64,000 nt of DNA, from NCBI GenBank assembly GCA_965230565.1, contig CBDDLH010000015.1, positions 372,001 through 436,000 of the forward strand, given 5' to 3'. Below, in pieces: positions 16,618 to 24,955 of the stretch. The notes below the pieces were generated by a model that worked only from the letters and a program-made list of their open reading frames with translations, did not search any database and was not told the origin of the DNA. A program made the position numbers and the translations under genes. This DNA comes from BCD1 sp965230565. GTDB taxonomy: Bacteria > Bacteroidota > Bacteroidia > Chitinophagales > Saprospiraceae. Within the stretch, counting starts at the first letter, position 1, and each line of letters starts with the position of its first letter.

Positions 16618-17160
16618 ATGGATTTTATTACCCTTTCAAAAGGTATAGTCAGCACCCTGCTGCCATTTCTCAAAAAAAGTAAATCGGTTGAAAAGATTAC
16701 CAATGACATCAAAGATGCTGCAGATACTTCTCTTTCGGAACTTTGGAATAAGGTGAAACCCATTTTCATTGAAGAATTTGAAGAAGCGCCGGATCAACTT
16801 TCCGTAGATGTGGAAGAAGAAGCTGCCGTAGGTCATGTACTTAAAAAAACGCTGAGAAAAGATGAGGAATTTGCCAAAGAATTGTCCTCTATCCTGGATA
16901 AAATCAGTCCCTCCATCACCAATATCGTGAAGGACAGCAAAAATGTTGTTCAGGGAAATATCTCTGCCGGAGGTAATGTCGAAATCGGTGACCGTACGGA
17001 TAACAGCCAACACATAGGAGGAGACAATTACAACATCCAGGGCAACCAGGGAACTGTACAGATTGCTGACACCATCAATATTAACCACTATCACGCTCCC
17101 TCGCCAGGACAAGGACAGGTTGCGCCAAACCAAAGGAATGAAATTAATGCAAAGGATTGA
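16618..17160 (+). CDS. putative adaptor of a conflict/NLR-like system: helical domain plus glycine/asparagine-rich repeat tail
   Basis: 180 residues. Residues 1-60 are helical (LSKGIVSTLLPFLKKSKSVEKI). Residues 45-105 (LWNKVKPIFIEEFEEAPDQL, then VLKKTLRKDEEFAKELSSIL) have the shape of the LW-x-x-x-x-P helical segment seen in many actinobacterial and cyanobacterial proteins tied to NLR-like and death-domain systems. The tail (106-165) is a run of short beta-forming repeats: NVVQGNISAGGNVEIGD, QHIGGDNYNIQG, GTVQIADTININHYH. No signal peptide or enzyme motif. It overlaps or abuts the effector-associated-domain gene that follows. Best guess is a sensor/adaptor protein of a biological-conflict system; this is an inference from sequence style, not a verified family match. 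Confidence 0.6.
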   Translation: MDFITLSKGIVSTLLPFLKKSKSVEKITNDIKDAADTSLSELWNKVKPIFIEEFEEAPDQLSVDVEEEAAVGHVLKKTLRKDEEFAKELSSILDKISPSITNIVKDSKNVVQGNISAGGNVEIGDRTDNSQHIGGDNYNIQGNQGTVQIADTININHYHAPSPGQGQVAPNQRNEINAKD

Positions 17161-17174
17161 GGACATCAAGGGCT

Positions 17175-17393
17175 ATGATAAGCAAAAACAGAATCAAACA
17201 AGCCATAGAAAAACTGCTATCCACCACTCAAAATATGGACAGCGATTCTCATAACAGTGCCATTTTATTAGCCAGCCGTTGGAATAGCCTGCAAAGTGAT
17301 AAACATGCTGGTCTGATAGATGCTCAATCTGCAATGGTTTCTCAAAATCAAATCAAGGCCTCTTTACTTTACACGCTTGAAGAATTAGAATAA
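17175..17393 (+). CDS. stand-alone effector-associated domain (EAD11-like) protein
   Basis: 72 residues. RIKQAIEKLLSTTQNM, SAILLASRWNSLQSDKHAGL and QNQIKASLLYTLEELE give three to four helices in the pattern of effector-associated domain 11 (helix, then LxxRWNxLxxDxxxGxI, then NxIxxxLLxxLxxL). In the literature EADs act as adaptor domains that recruit effectors in bacterial immune/NLR-like systems and are usually fused to a larger protein. The frame opens with a TTG at 17157 overlapping the previous stop; the ATG at 17175, 14 bases after that stop, looks better. Translationally coupled to the 16618 gene in either case. Confidence 0.65.
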   Translation: MISKNRIKQAIEKLLSTTQNMDSDSHNSAILLASRWNSLQSDKHAGLIDAQSAMVSQNQIKASLLYTLEELE

Positions 17394-17513
17394 ACATCAA
17401 TGGATTAAAGGACAAGTTCCTACTGCTTTCAGGACTGACAGCTGAGTAAATCAGTATGCGCAAAACCCAAATTTGTATAGAAAGGTTTATGCCTGATTCG
17501 TTCAGAATTTACT

Positions 17514-17521
17514 TACCTTTG
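17514..17521 (+). promoter_or_regulatory. -7 box (TACCTTTG) of the PfkB kinase promoter
   Basis: Exact TAnnTTTG match 21 bases before the ATG at 17543. No TTG at the expected -33 spacing. Confidence 0.55.
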
Positions 17522-17542
17522 CGGAAATTTTGAAAAACGATC

Positions 17543-18541
17543 ATGGAAAAATTGTACGATATATACGGCATTGGAAATGCTTTGGTAGATATGGAATTTG
17601 AGGTAACGGAGGAATTCCTGTATTCACATGGAGTGGAAAAAGGGGTAATGACATTGGTTGAAGAAAATCGCCAGAATGAATTGATCATGGCATTGAGCAA
17701 GCATGTCACCAAAAAGCAAAGTGGCGGATCTGCAGCTAATACCTTGATCGCTGCCAGCCAGTTTGGTAGTAAATGTTATTATTCCTGTAAGGTTGCTCAG
17801 GATGAAATGGGTGATTTTTACATGAATGACCTGGGAGAGGCACAGGTAAAAACTAACCTCAACGGCATGCCACGCACAACAGGTATTACCGGAAAATGCC
17901 TGGTAATGATCACCCCTGATGCGGATCGTACGATGAATACCTTTTTGGGCATCACCTCTGAATTTTCTGAAAGGGAATTGGATGAAGAAGCACTGAAAGC
18001 TTCCAAATACCTATACATTGAAGGCTACCTGATCACTTCTGAAGGTGGACGTCGCGCCATGAAACGCGCGAAAAAAGTCGCGGAAAGATATGGCATCAAA
18101 ACTGCCCTCACCTTTTCAGATCCTAACATGGTTAAATTCTTCAGGGATGAAATGGATGAAGTGATCGGTGCCAGCGTCGATCTGCTGTTCTGCAATGAAG
18201 ACGAGGCCCTGACCTATACACAAACTGATGATATCAATGTTGCCCGTGAAGAATTGAAAAAAGTGGCCAGAAGATTTGCCATCACCCAGGGGAAAAACGG
18301 AGCATTGATCTTTGATGGCGATACTTTTATCGACATAGAACCTTTCCCGGTAAAAGCTATTGATACCAATGGTGCCGGCGATATGTTCGCAGGTGCATAT
18401 CTTTACGGATTGACAAATGGACACAGTCATGCTGAGTCCGGCAAGATTGCCAGTTTAGCATCATCGAGAGTAGTGGCACAATTTGGGCCAAGACTGGATA
18501 ATGGTGCGGCAAAAAGGATTCTTGAGGAGATTTATTTATAG
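17543..18541 (+). CDS. PfkB-family carbohydrate/nucleoside kinase, adenosine kinase-like
   Basis: 332-residue cytosolic ribokinase-fold kinase, phosphorylating a sugar or nucleoside with ATP. The N-terminal GIGNALVDMEF and GGSAANTLIAASQFG (substrate site, PfkB signature 1) and the C-terminal DTNGAGDMFAGAYLYG (signature 2, anion hole, catalytic base Asp280) are intact. The GNALVDME start and overall length fit adenosine-kinase-like members found throughout Bacteroidota, but specificity for adenosine is an inference. Single-gene unit: own -7 box at 17514, and the stop codon is embedded in an AT-rich palindrome. Confidence 0.92.
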   Translation: MEKLYDIYGIGNALVDMEFEVTEEFLYSHGVEKGVMTLVEENRQNELIMALSKHVTKKQSGGSAANTLIAASQFGSKCYYSCKVAQDEMGDFYMNDLGEAQVKTNLNGMPRTTGITGKCLVMITPDADRTMNTFLGITSEFSERELDEEALKASKYLYIEGYLITSEGGRRAMKRAKKVAERYGIKTALTFSDPNMVKFFRDEMDEVIGASVDLLFCNEDEALTYTQTDDINVAREELKKVARRFAITQGKNGALIFDGDTFIDIEPFPVKAIDTNGAGDMFAGAYLYGLTNGHSHAESGKIASLASSRVVAQFGPRLDNGAAKRILEEIYL

Positions 18542-18572
18542 CAATACTATTTTTTGAAAAAATAGTATTGCT
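18540..18572. repeat. AT-rich palindrome family, copy 2
   Basis: Perfect 16-base arms (18540-18555, 18557-18572) with a one-base centre, beginning inside the TAG stop codon of the kinase gene. It separates two convergent genes, so it may act as a terminator for both. Confidence 0.92.
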
Positions 18573-18577
18573 TCAAA

Positions 18578-18904
18578 TCAATCCTGTCTACGGATACACT
18601 CCACTTCTATTTCGTCACCCAGACAAGGGTTTTCCATGGGGCTCCATTCCAGGAAAACGGGCAGTGGATATTCATCTATCCCAAGGCTTAATTGGAAGTC
18701 AGTCGGCAAATCCATTGCCCTAAGCGTATCGTTTCCGATCTCAATGAACCAGCCGCCACAACAGGCACACTCCCTATAATCTATACCAAGGACAACAGCT
18801 TCTTCCGAACAATAACATGGTTCGAAATCATCGTCGTCATCGCAGGCTGTAAAACAGGTTACCGCTAAAACACAGACCGTAAAAAAGAAAAATAACTTTT
18901 TCAT
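18578..18904 (-). CDS. small cysteine-rich lipoprotein of unknown function
   Basis: 108 residues if started at the ATG at 18904 (MKKLFFFFTVCVLAV), giving a normal signal peptide; the open frame extends 17 codons further upstream without a likely start. The segment FTAC at 18-21, followed by a run of Asp, reads as a lipobox with Cys21 as the lipidated residue (Phe at -3 is unusual). The mature part has a cysteine cluster CYCSEEAVV and ECACCGGWF, then a Pro-rich acidic tail. I do not recognise the family. Probably anchored in a membrane facing the periplasm or surface. Confidence 0.72.
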   Translation of the reverse strand: MKKLFFFFTVCVLAVTCFTACDDDDDFEPCYCSEEAVVLGIDYRECACCGGWFIEIGNDTLRAMDLPTDFQLSLGIDEYPLPVFLEWSPMENPCLGDEIEVECIRRQD

Positions 18905-18970
18905 AATCACTTTATTATGAAAGACATTAGGTTTGGAACAGAAGGTTGGAGACAAGAAATATTATTTCTA

Positions 18971-19741
18971 CTAAAACCCCGTTCTCAACAACCACCTCGC
19001 TGCCTTCAATGTGCATTTTTGATAATGACTATAAGCTTTTGCTGCCCGGTTCCTGATCTGCTCATCCGTTTCATCGATAACCCATCCGTCCAATGCCCAT
19101 TCCAGGGTATAGGCTTCCGGAGCCATTAATCCGTTGGTCCATAAGAGCGGGTGAGCACCAGCGGCGCGAATATGTGGAGTGAAATATTCTTTGCTGTAGC
19201 AGGCCAGAATGATGGTCTCTCTGAAGAAACTATTTGCAGGAGATAAGTCCAGATCAACATCAAAATCCATCAAACCATCATGACCTATATAAACCATCAA
19301 ATCAGATTTACCGCCAAACTCAGTGGAAACTCCTTCAACTTCAATGTCTATTTCCAGGTGACCGCTGGCGGCCTTTAGAAAATCTTCCGTCGCCATTCTG
19401 ATCTGTTCGCCGTCGTAAGCATCAGCCAGGAGATAAACAGGCTCCGTATTGTGCTTAAACAAAATACGTTCTAAAATCCCACTAGCGGGATTTTTTTGTT
19501 CCATTACCAATTTCCAATCACCACTTTTCTTTGAAAAATAAGTTTTTAACCCATATCCGGCTCCCCAGTAAAGATTATTGAAAGGGTCTTTTCCATTGCC
19601 GATTTTCTCCGGGACGGGCACGATGCCCTGATGGACATTATCACATAAAGCGACAAAAACATGGATGCCACGAGGAGATTGGGCAGAGAGGTCAATAAAA
19701 AGAAACAAGAGGAAAATCGTAAAATAAAGTGTTGTTTTCAT
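18971..19741 (-). CDS. secreted protein of unknown function, possible clan CD (caspase-like) fold
   Basis: 256 residues with a signal peptide (cleavage near LSAQ, 18-21). After a conserved-looking HVFVALCDNVHQGIVPVP block and NNLYWGAGYG, two segments recall clan CD cysteine peptidases: LMVYIGHDGLMDF, a hydrophobic strand ending in His154-Asp-Gly, and TIILACYSKEYF, a hydrophobic strand ending in Cys181. The His and Cys are 27 residues apart, shorter than in caspases and closer to gingipain-type spacing. No known-family assignment can be made by eye. No T9SS sorting domain is seen, so it would stay in the periplasm or leave by another route. Confidence 0.6.
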   Translation of the reverse strand: MKTTLYFTIFLLFLFIDLSAQSPRGIHVFVALCDNVHQGIVPVPEKIGNGKDPFNNLYWGAGYGLKTYFSKKSGDWKLVMEQKNPASGILERILFKHNTEPVYLLADAYDGEQIRMATEDFLKAASGHLEIDIEVEGVSTEFGGKSDLMVYIGHDGLMDFDVDLDLSPANSFFRETIILACYSKEYFTPHIRAAGAHPLLWTNGLMAPEAYTLEWALDGWVIDETDEQIRNRAAKAYSHYQKCTLKAARWLLRTGF

Positions 19742-19779
19742 ACTTTCATAACGCCAGATATTCTGAATGGAACACTTTG

Positions 19780-20501
19780 TCAGTCAGGCAGATCCGATCT
19801 TCTTTTTTTTACCAATAGTGAAAAAGACAAAACGATCAACAATACAAACCCCAAGGTAATCCCCAAAGTAAAATAACTCGTAATTGCCGACCGCTCAAAA
19901 AAAGCTATTCCGCCAAGAATAAGGGTTATTGCTGCGAAACCACCGCAAAAACCTTTCCTATCCACCCATGTTTCCATGTGATAAATGAAAGACCTGCCAG
20001 GGTGATCGAAATGCACCCCCATTTTAGCCAGGTGAATAGCGAAAGGTCAAATAAATGGCCCTCCAAATATCCCCCTTCAAGATTTTGGGAGATAAAAACC
20101 AACTGCTTGTTTTCATATGCATCGGCTACAGAGGCAACAATGGCGAAAAAAATTAGCAGGTAGAAAAAGTTATTCCGGGTCACTTTGGCCGCCATCCAGG
20201 ACCAAGTCGCCAGGAATAAACCATAAACCACCAGGTAAATAGTATCAACTTTGTGGCCGGTTATCATCGACTGAACCAAAGCGTCTTGTTCCGGACCAGC
20301 CGATCCGAAAAATTTATGTACTTCAGCCGGGGTTTGTAAAAATTCAAAGGCAATTATTGGCGATGTAAACCCTTCCGGCATCCAGGGGACTTCGGTTGGG
20401 AAAATGGATCGGAGGATCAGGCTGACGACTATGATGCCTAATCCTAGAATGGCAATCAGGATCTTTAATTTACGGTTGTTGGCAGTTTTGGAATCTGGCA
20501 T
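19780..20501 (-). pseudogene. membrane protein of unknown function, single-base frameshift near 19947
   Basis: The frame starting at 20501 gives 191 residues with four or five hydrophobic helices and then stops after GKVFAVVSQQ. A second frame (to 19780) carries CGGFAAITLILGGIAFFERS and another long hydrophobic helix before a basic tail. The two join naturally as GKVF|CGGFAA if one T is added to the T5 run at 19947-19951 (minus-strand sense). Restored length is about 240 residues. No recognised family or motif. The homopolymer position makes a base-call error likely; otherwise a recently damaged gene. Confidence 0.62.
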
Positions 20502-20515
20502 ATTTTTTCAGGTTT

Positions 20516-20557
20516 TACCGCAAGGGGCGCAAAGGTTCGCAAGGAACGCAAGGAAAG
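20516..20557. repeat. short CGCAAGG repeat
   Basis: Five imperfect units around CGCAAGG/GCAAAGG in tandem, between the convergent-facing ends of two minus-strand genes. Short repeats of this type are common between Bacteroidota genes; no function known. Confidence 0.6.
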
Positions 20558-20569
20558 ACATTTTGAAAA

Positions 20570-21700
20570 TTAAATTTCCTCTACCCTTTCAACGTATTCG
20601 ATATTACGTTCTTTTAAGCGAGCCAGAATGAAATCAACACATTTCGGATCCTTACCGATGAATTCAGGGACAAATACGCCTTTTTCGGTAAATAAGCCCG
20701 CTGAAAACATCCTTACGGCAGCAGTGGCGGCATAACCGGTGGTTCTTGCCATAGAATGGGTTTTGGTTTTTGGATCAAATTCGTCATACAGATCATAAGT
20801 ATATCGCATCCGTTTACCGTCTTTGATCCCTTCGATGATGACTTGCATAATGGTCAGTTCCGGTTCCTCGGTTCCCAGTTCCCATTTTGGGAAAAGCAAT
20901 TTTGCTGTCAGATCGATCGGACGGACCTTTTGTCCCTTAACCTCCACCGCGTCCTGGTTAAAGAAGCCGGTTTCCCTGAAGACCTTCATCATGGCAGCAT
21001 GACCTGGATAACGAAGCGTTTTTTCCACCATATCGGGCGCATCAATGGTATATACCAGCGATCTCAATCCATCACTATTGAAAGCTTCCAGGGTTCCGAC
21101 AGCATCAAAAGTTAATAATTCCACTGCTGAAAGGGCTTCCTTGATAACTTCCCTGCCGTTCTCAACCACTCTGGCCGGACGAGTATACTCCTCGATCACA
21201 TCAATAGGTGAAAATGGCGCTTTGTATTCAAAGGGCCAGGTCCTAGTTTTAGGCAAACCACCAACGTAAATGCGGACCTTTTCCGTCTGCTCCATCATAT
21301 TACTTACATGGCCGATCAGCACATTACTCATACCTGGAGCAACTCCCATATCGCAAATAGCAGTGACACCTTTCTGTTTGGCCAATTCGTCCAGCTCCAT
21401 GACATCTTCCGGAGAAAAAGCGATCTCCACCACGTCCTTTCCTGCTTCAATAATCGTCCTGAGGGTCTCAAAACCCATGAACCCGGGCACTGCATTGATC
21501 ACCAGGTCAAAATCCTTGATCAGTTGAGTCAGGTCAGCTTTTTCGGAAAGGTCCTGACAAACCGTTTTTATCCCTGATTCAGGATCAATTCTATCTAGGT
21601 TTTCCTGACGGATATCGGCAATGGTCACCTCAAATTCGGGAGCAAGATCTATAGCCATCGGACGCCCAACCAGGCCAGCCCCAAGTACAATTATTTTCAT
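20570..21700 (-). CDS. saccharopine dehydrogenase-family oxidoreductase
   Basis: 376-residue NAD(P)-dependent enzyme. The Rossmann start is KIIVLGAGLVGRPMAIDL, then a typical catalytic/linker region with NAVPGFMGFETLRTI and DMGVAPGMSNVLIGH, which are conserved in saccharopine dehydrogenases/lysine-ketoglutarate reductases and in carboxynorspermidine-type relatives. Which substrate it uses is not clear from sequence. The frame extends upstream to 21760; I chose the ATG at 21700 because the nucleotide-binding strand begins right after it. No other lysine-pathway genes are adjacent. Divergent from rpiB. Confidence 0.9.
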   Translation of the reverse strand: MKIIVLGAGLVGRPMAIDLAPEFEVTIADIRQENLDRIDPESGIKTVCQDLSEKADLTQLIKDFDLVINAVPGFMGFETLRTIIEAGKDVVEIAFSPEDVMELDELAKQKGVTAICDMGVAPGMSNVLIGHVSNMMEQTEKVRIYVGGLPKTRTWPFEYKAPFSPIDVIEEYTRPARVVENGREVIKEALSAVELLTFDAVGTLEAFNSDGLRSLVYTIDAPDMVEKTLRYPGHAAMMKVFRETGFFNQDAVEVKGQKVRPIDLTAKLLFPKWELGTEEPELTIMQVIIEGIKDGKRMRYTYDLYDEFDPKTKTHSMARTTGYAATAAVRMFSAGLFTEKGVFVPEFIGKDPKCVDFILARLKERNIEYVERVEEI

Positions 21701-21788
21701 GAAAGTTAATTTCTGTTTATAATTTGGTAAATGTAAAAACTTTGCTTCTAAAAACAACACTCCATTCGGGGACTTCCGTTTTATTGCT

Positions 21789-21796
21789 TACTTTTG
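21789..21796 (+). promoter_or_regulatory. -7 box (TACTTTTG) of rpiB
   Basis: Exact TAnnTTTG match, 16 bases before the ATG of rpiB. Confidence 0.6.
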
Positions 21797-21812
21797 CCGC
21801 AAAACAAAAAAG

Positions 21813-22253
21813 ATGGAAGTGAAAAAGATCTCTATAGGTTGCGACCATGCCGGATTTGCACATAAGGACGCAATCAAGAAACTACTCTCCTCGCTTGACA
21901 TTGAAATTACCGATTACGGAACCAATTCCCCCGATTCGGTTGATTATCCGGATTTTATCCACCCTGTGGCAGCAGATGTTGAAGGTAATAAAGCAGACCT
22001 GGGTATAATTTTGTGTGGCAGCGGAAACGGCGCCGCCATGACTGCCAATAAACATCAGGGGATCCGAGCAGCTTTGTGCTGGCAAAATGATCTGGCTTCA
22101 CTGGCCAGGCAGCACAACGACGCTAATATACTTTCCATCCCTGTTAGATTTGTCAGCGAAGACACTGCACTGCAAATGGTAAAGGTCTTTATTTCCACTG
22201 AATTCGAGGGTGGCAGACACCAAAGAAGAGTAGATAAGATCAGTTGTGGATGA
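21813..22253 (+). CDS. rpiB: ribose 5-phosphate isomerase B
   Basis: Interconverts ribose 5-phosphate and ribulose 5-phosphate in the non-oxidative pentose phosphate pathway. 146 residues, normal length. Motifs: ISIGCDHAGFAHK at the N-terminus (Asp11-His12 bind the substrate), DYGTNSPDSVDYPDF, the catalytic ILCGSGNGAAMTANK with Cys68, and ARQHNDANILSI with a conserved His101-Asn102-Asp103. The transketolase gene is also in the window, though not adjacent. Single-gene unit with its own promoter box. Confidence 0.96.
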   Translation: MEVKKISIGCDHAGFAHKDAIKKLLSSLDIEITDYGTNSPDSVDYPDFIHPVAADVEGNKADLGIILCGSGNGAAMTANKHQGIRAALCWQNDLASLARQHNDANILSIPVRFVSEDTALQMVKVFISTEFEGGRHQRRVDKISCG

Positions 22254-22430
22254 ACCAATTTTAATTAAATTTTGAGGTTCTTCATCCAAAGTCCGATACC
22301 ATTTAATTGGCAACATAAATTTGACGTCTTAGTTGAGTAAAAATTCTACCAAACTCCCTATCTTCGGCCTTTAATTTTTTGGCTAAATGAAGTCAAAATT
22401 CCAAATAATAAATAGCGAAAAACAGTTACT

Positions 22431-23735
22431 ATGTACATTGCAATGATTATAATCTTCGTGATCGGTTACGCAGCCATCGCGTTGGAACATCCCTTGAAAA
22501 TTGACAAATCAGCCTCAGCGCTGCTTACAGGGGTTTTAGTATGGACAGCCTTGGTCATCGGCGGTGATGCCATCCTGGGTGGGCACGGTGTTGAGGATAT
22601 TACCCACCATATCGATCATGAGATTCTCCATCACCTGAGTGAAATCGGAAGTATTCTCTTCTTCCTGCTTGGGGCCATGACCATCGTGGAATTAATCGAT
22701 GCCCACGAAGGATTCAGTGTGGTTACCGATAAGATCAAAACCACGAACAAGGTAAAATTGATGTGGATCCTGACCATCCTTACCTTTTTCTTCTCCGCAG
22801 CTTTGGACAACCTGACCACTTCTATTGTAATGGCAGCAGTACTGAAAAAACTTATCGGAAATAAAAAAGATCTCTGGTTTTTTGCCGGAATGATTATCAT
22901 AGCGGCCAATGCGGGTGGCGCCTGGTCCCCAATTGGTGACGTTACCACTATTATGCTTTGGATTGGCGGTCAGCTTACTGCAGCTAATGTTATCAAGATG
23001 GTATTCTTACCTAGTTTGGCTGCCCTTTTGGCTCCATTGATCTTTGTTTCTTTTACTTACAAAGGCAACGTGGAACGTCCCGCAACAGAAGAGTTTTCCC
23101 GCAGCCACGACCCTATCCCCAACTGGGAGCGTAACCTGATATTCTTCCTGGGTGTTGGTATGTTATTGTTTGTTCCTGTATTCAAAACAGTGACCCACCT
23201 GCCTCCTTTTATGGGTATTTTATTAGGCTTAGGTGTTCTCTGGCTTGTAACGGAAATTATCCACAGGTCCAAGAACAAACACCATTACCACCACCTGACC
23301 GTAGTAGGTACGTTGAGAGAAGTAGATGTGCCAAGTGTACTGTTCTTCCTTGGTATCCTGCTTGCCGTAGCCGGATTGCAAACGGCAGGTCACCTGGAAC
23401 AATTGGCAACTGCGCTGGATAACACCTTCGGTAACATCTATGTGATCAACATCCTGATCGGTATACTTTCTGCTATCGTTGATAACGTACCACTGGTGGC
23501 CGGTGCCATGGGTATGTATGATTTTGCTACCTACCCGGTTGATGATAAATTCTGGGAATTGCTCGCATACTGTGCCGGAACAGGTGGTAGTATTCTCATC
23601 ATTGGTTCAGCTGCAGGTGTTGCGGTTATGGGGATCCTGAAAATTGATTTCATCTGGTACCTCAAACGTATTTCCTTGTTGGCTGCTTTAGGTTATTTCG
23701 CCGGTGTTGGCGTTTATTACCTGATGCACGGATAA
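22431..23735 (+). CDS. nhaD: Na+/H+ antiporter NhaD
   Basis: 434-residue inner-membrane sodium/proton antiporter of the NhaD type (ion transporter superfamily), for pH and sodium homeostasis. About a dozen hydrophobic helices; the conserved ALDNLTTSIVMAAVLKKL, NAGGAWSPIGDVTTIMLWIGG and IVDNVPLVAGAMGMY blocks, with the paired GxWSPxGDVT and DNxPL motifs, are those of NhaD. His-rich loops (LGGHGVEDITHHIDHEILHH; KHHYHH) may sense pH. Single gene, followed by a hairpin and then a kinase-fold gene on the same strand. Confidence 0.95.
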   Translation: MYIAMIIIFVIGYAAIALEHPLKIDKSASALLTGVLVWTALVIGGDAILGGHGVEDITHHIDHEILHHLSEIGSILFFLLGAMTIVELIDAHEGFSVVTDKIKTTNKVKLMWILTILTFFFSAALDNLTTSIVMAAVLKKLIGNKKDLWFFAGMIIIAANAGGAWSPIGDVTTIMLWIGGQLTAANVIKMVFLPSLAALLAPLIFVSFTYKGNVERPATEEFSRSHDPIPNWERNLIFFLGVGMLLFVPVFKTVTHLPPFMGILLGLGVLWLVTEIIHRSKNKHHYHHLTVVGTLREVDVPSVLFFLGILLAVAGLQTAGHLEQLATALDNTFGNIYVINILIGILSAIVDNVPLVAGAMGMYDFATYPVDDKFWELLAYCAGTGGSILIIGSAAGVAVMGILKIDFIWYLKRISLLAALGYFAGVGVYYLMHG

Positions 23736-23745
23736 AATGAAGTTT

Positions 23746-23806
23746 ACAGCCTACAAGTTACTGCTTGCTTGAATATACCTCAGGAATCCAGTAACTTGTA
23801 GCCTGT
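23746..23806. repeat. hairpin between nhaD and the kinase-like gene
   Basis: 18-base arms (23746-23763 and 23789-23806) match in 17 positions. Without a T-run it is not a classical terminator; it may stabilise the nhaD 3-prime end. Its ACAGCCTACAAGTTACTG-type sequence is reminiscent of the other degenerate ACTGTA repeats in the window. Confidence 0.75.
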
Positions 23807-23822
23807 AATCATATACCGGAAT

Positions 23823-24893
23823 ATGCAAGGCGATATACCTTCCAGAAAAAAGATCGGATTTAAAGTTAGTGATGAGTTCAGAACCTATCTGGAACGACAT
23901 AACCGCTATGTCCCGCTTCCTGTTGAATATGAAGATCTGGCCCGCTATATGAGTTCACTGCCTTTGCTTGACGTAAATGGTAATGACACCCTGTGGGAAA
24001 CAGTTTATTATCCCGAAACGGATATGCAGGAATTAAACCGGGCTCTCACAGAAATCTATGCTTTTCTGAAAACAGACGGAGATATCGAGGTCCAGGAACA
24101 CCTTTCTGTAGCCCGGATAGATTTCTGTAGCTTTGGAAACACCCACCCTTTTCGCGTCAGGATCGTTAACAAGCTGAATGACAATTACGATCACTTCTAT
24201 GTAAAAAAAGCTGATGCTTCCAGGATCTATGGCCTCGAACTGGAAAACTTGCTTTCCCCGAACTATCTCCGGTATCTCGTATTTAAGGACACCATGATCG
24301 AAGAACATGTTTCCGGCATCCCTGGTGATGATTTCATCAAAAAAAACCTGAATACTTCAGAATTCAACCAGATCAGGATAGCCAAGGAATTTGTCAAATT
24401 CAATGAACGTTGTTTTGTGAGGTTACTGGGTGATATGAGATCCTACAATTACGTGGTGGATATTACTCCTGACATCGACGGAAATCAATACAGGCTCAGG
24501 GCCATCGACTTTGACCAGCAAAGCTACGAAGGCAGAAAGAGTTTTTATCTGCCTCAGTTTTTTAAAGAAAATAACCCGATTATCTTCCTGGGCATTAAAC
24601 ATATGTCTCCGGAAACGGTTCGCCAGTACCAGCTGGAGGAACGAAGCCTGATCGCTTTCAGGATAAAAACCTCTCAAAAGAGGGTGCGAAACCTGCTCAA
24701 TATTATGGCCAAAGATGACATTTCGTTCCCTAAAAAAGTGGAGCAGCTAAGGGGTGAAATGGCCTACCATCACAAAACGGACAAATTTGACCAATGTGAA
24801 ACAATGGGGCAGATACTGCTGGTCAATTTGCAACTACTACTCAAAAAAGATTTCCGTCAAAGTATCGGTGAGATTGAGTTGGGGAATGCGTAA
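23823..24893 (+). CDS. conserved hypothetical protein with kinase-like fold features
   Basis: 356 residues, soluble. No recognised family, but the central part is laid out like a protein/aminoglycoside kinase: HFYVKKADASRIYG (127-129, candidate ATP-binding Lys), a following helix with Glu139, MIEEHVSGIPGDDF (hinge-like), then GDMRSYNYVVD (203-213, like the catalytic-loop HGDxxxxN with Asn209) and YRLRAIDFDQQ (223-233, like the DFG/IDF metal-binding strand). The usual catalytic-loop His before Gly-Asp is a Leu here. Downstream residues are helical. Partner genes give no hint; nhaD precedes it. Confidence 0.6.
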   Translation: MQGDIPSRKKIGFKVSDEFRTYLERHNRYVPLPVEYEDLARYMSSLPLLDVNGNDTLWETVYYPETDMQELNRALTEIYAFLKTDGDIEVQEHLSVARIDFCSFGNTHPFRVRIVNKLNDNYDHFYVKKADASRIYGLELENLLSPNYLRYLVFKDTMIEEHVSGIPGDDFIKKNLNTSEFNQIRIAKEFVKFNERCFVRLLGDMRSYNYVVDITPDIDGNQYRLRAIDFDQQSYEGRKSFYLPQFFKENNPIIFLGIKHMSPETVRQYQLEERSLIAFRIKTSQKRVRNLLNIMAKDDISFPKKVEQLRGEMAYHHKTDKFDQCETMGQILLVNLQLLLKKDFRQSIGEIELGNA

Positions 24894-24897
24894 ACAG

Positions 24898-24935
24898 ACG
24901 GCAGTCTTCAGTCCGCAGTCTTCAGTCGGCAGTTG
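24898..24935. repeat. tandem GCAGTCTTCAGTC repeat
   Basis: Two and a half copies of a 14-base unit (GGCAGTCTTCAGTC, CGCAGTCTTCAGTC, GGCAGT), in the short spacer between convergent genes. Confidence 0.8.
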
Positions 24936-24955
24936 GCAAATTTGATTGGGGAGGT

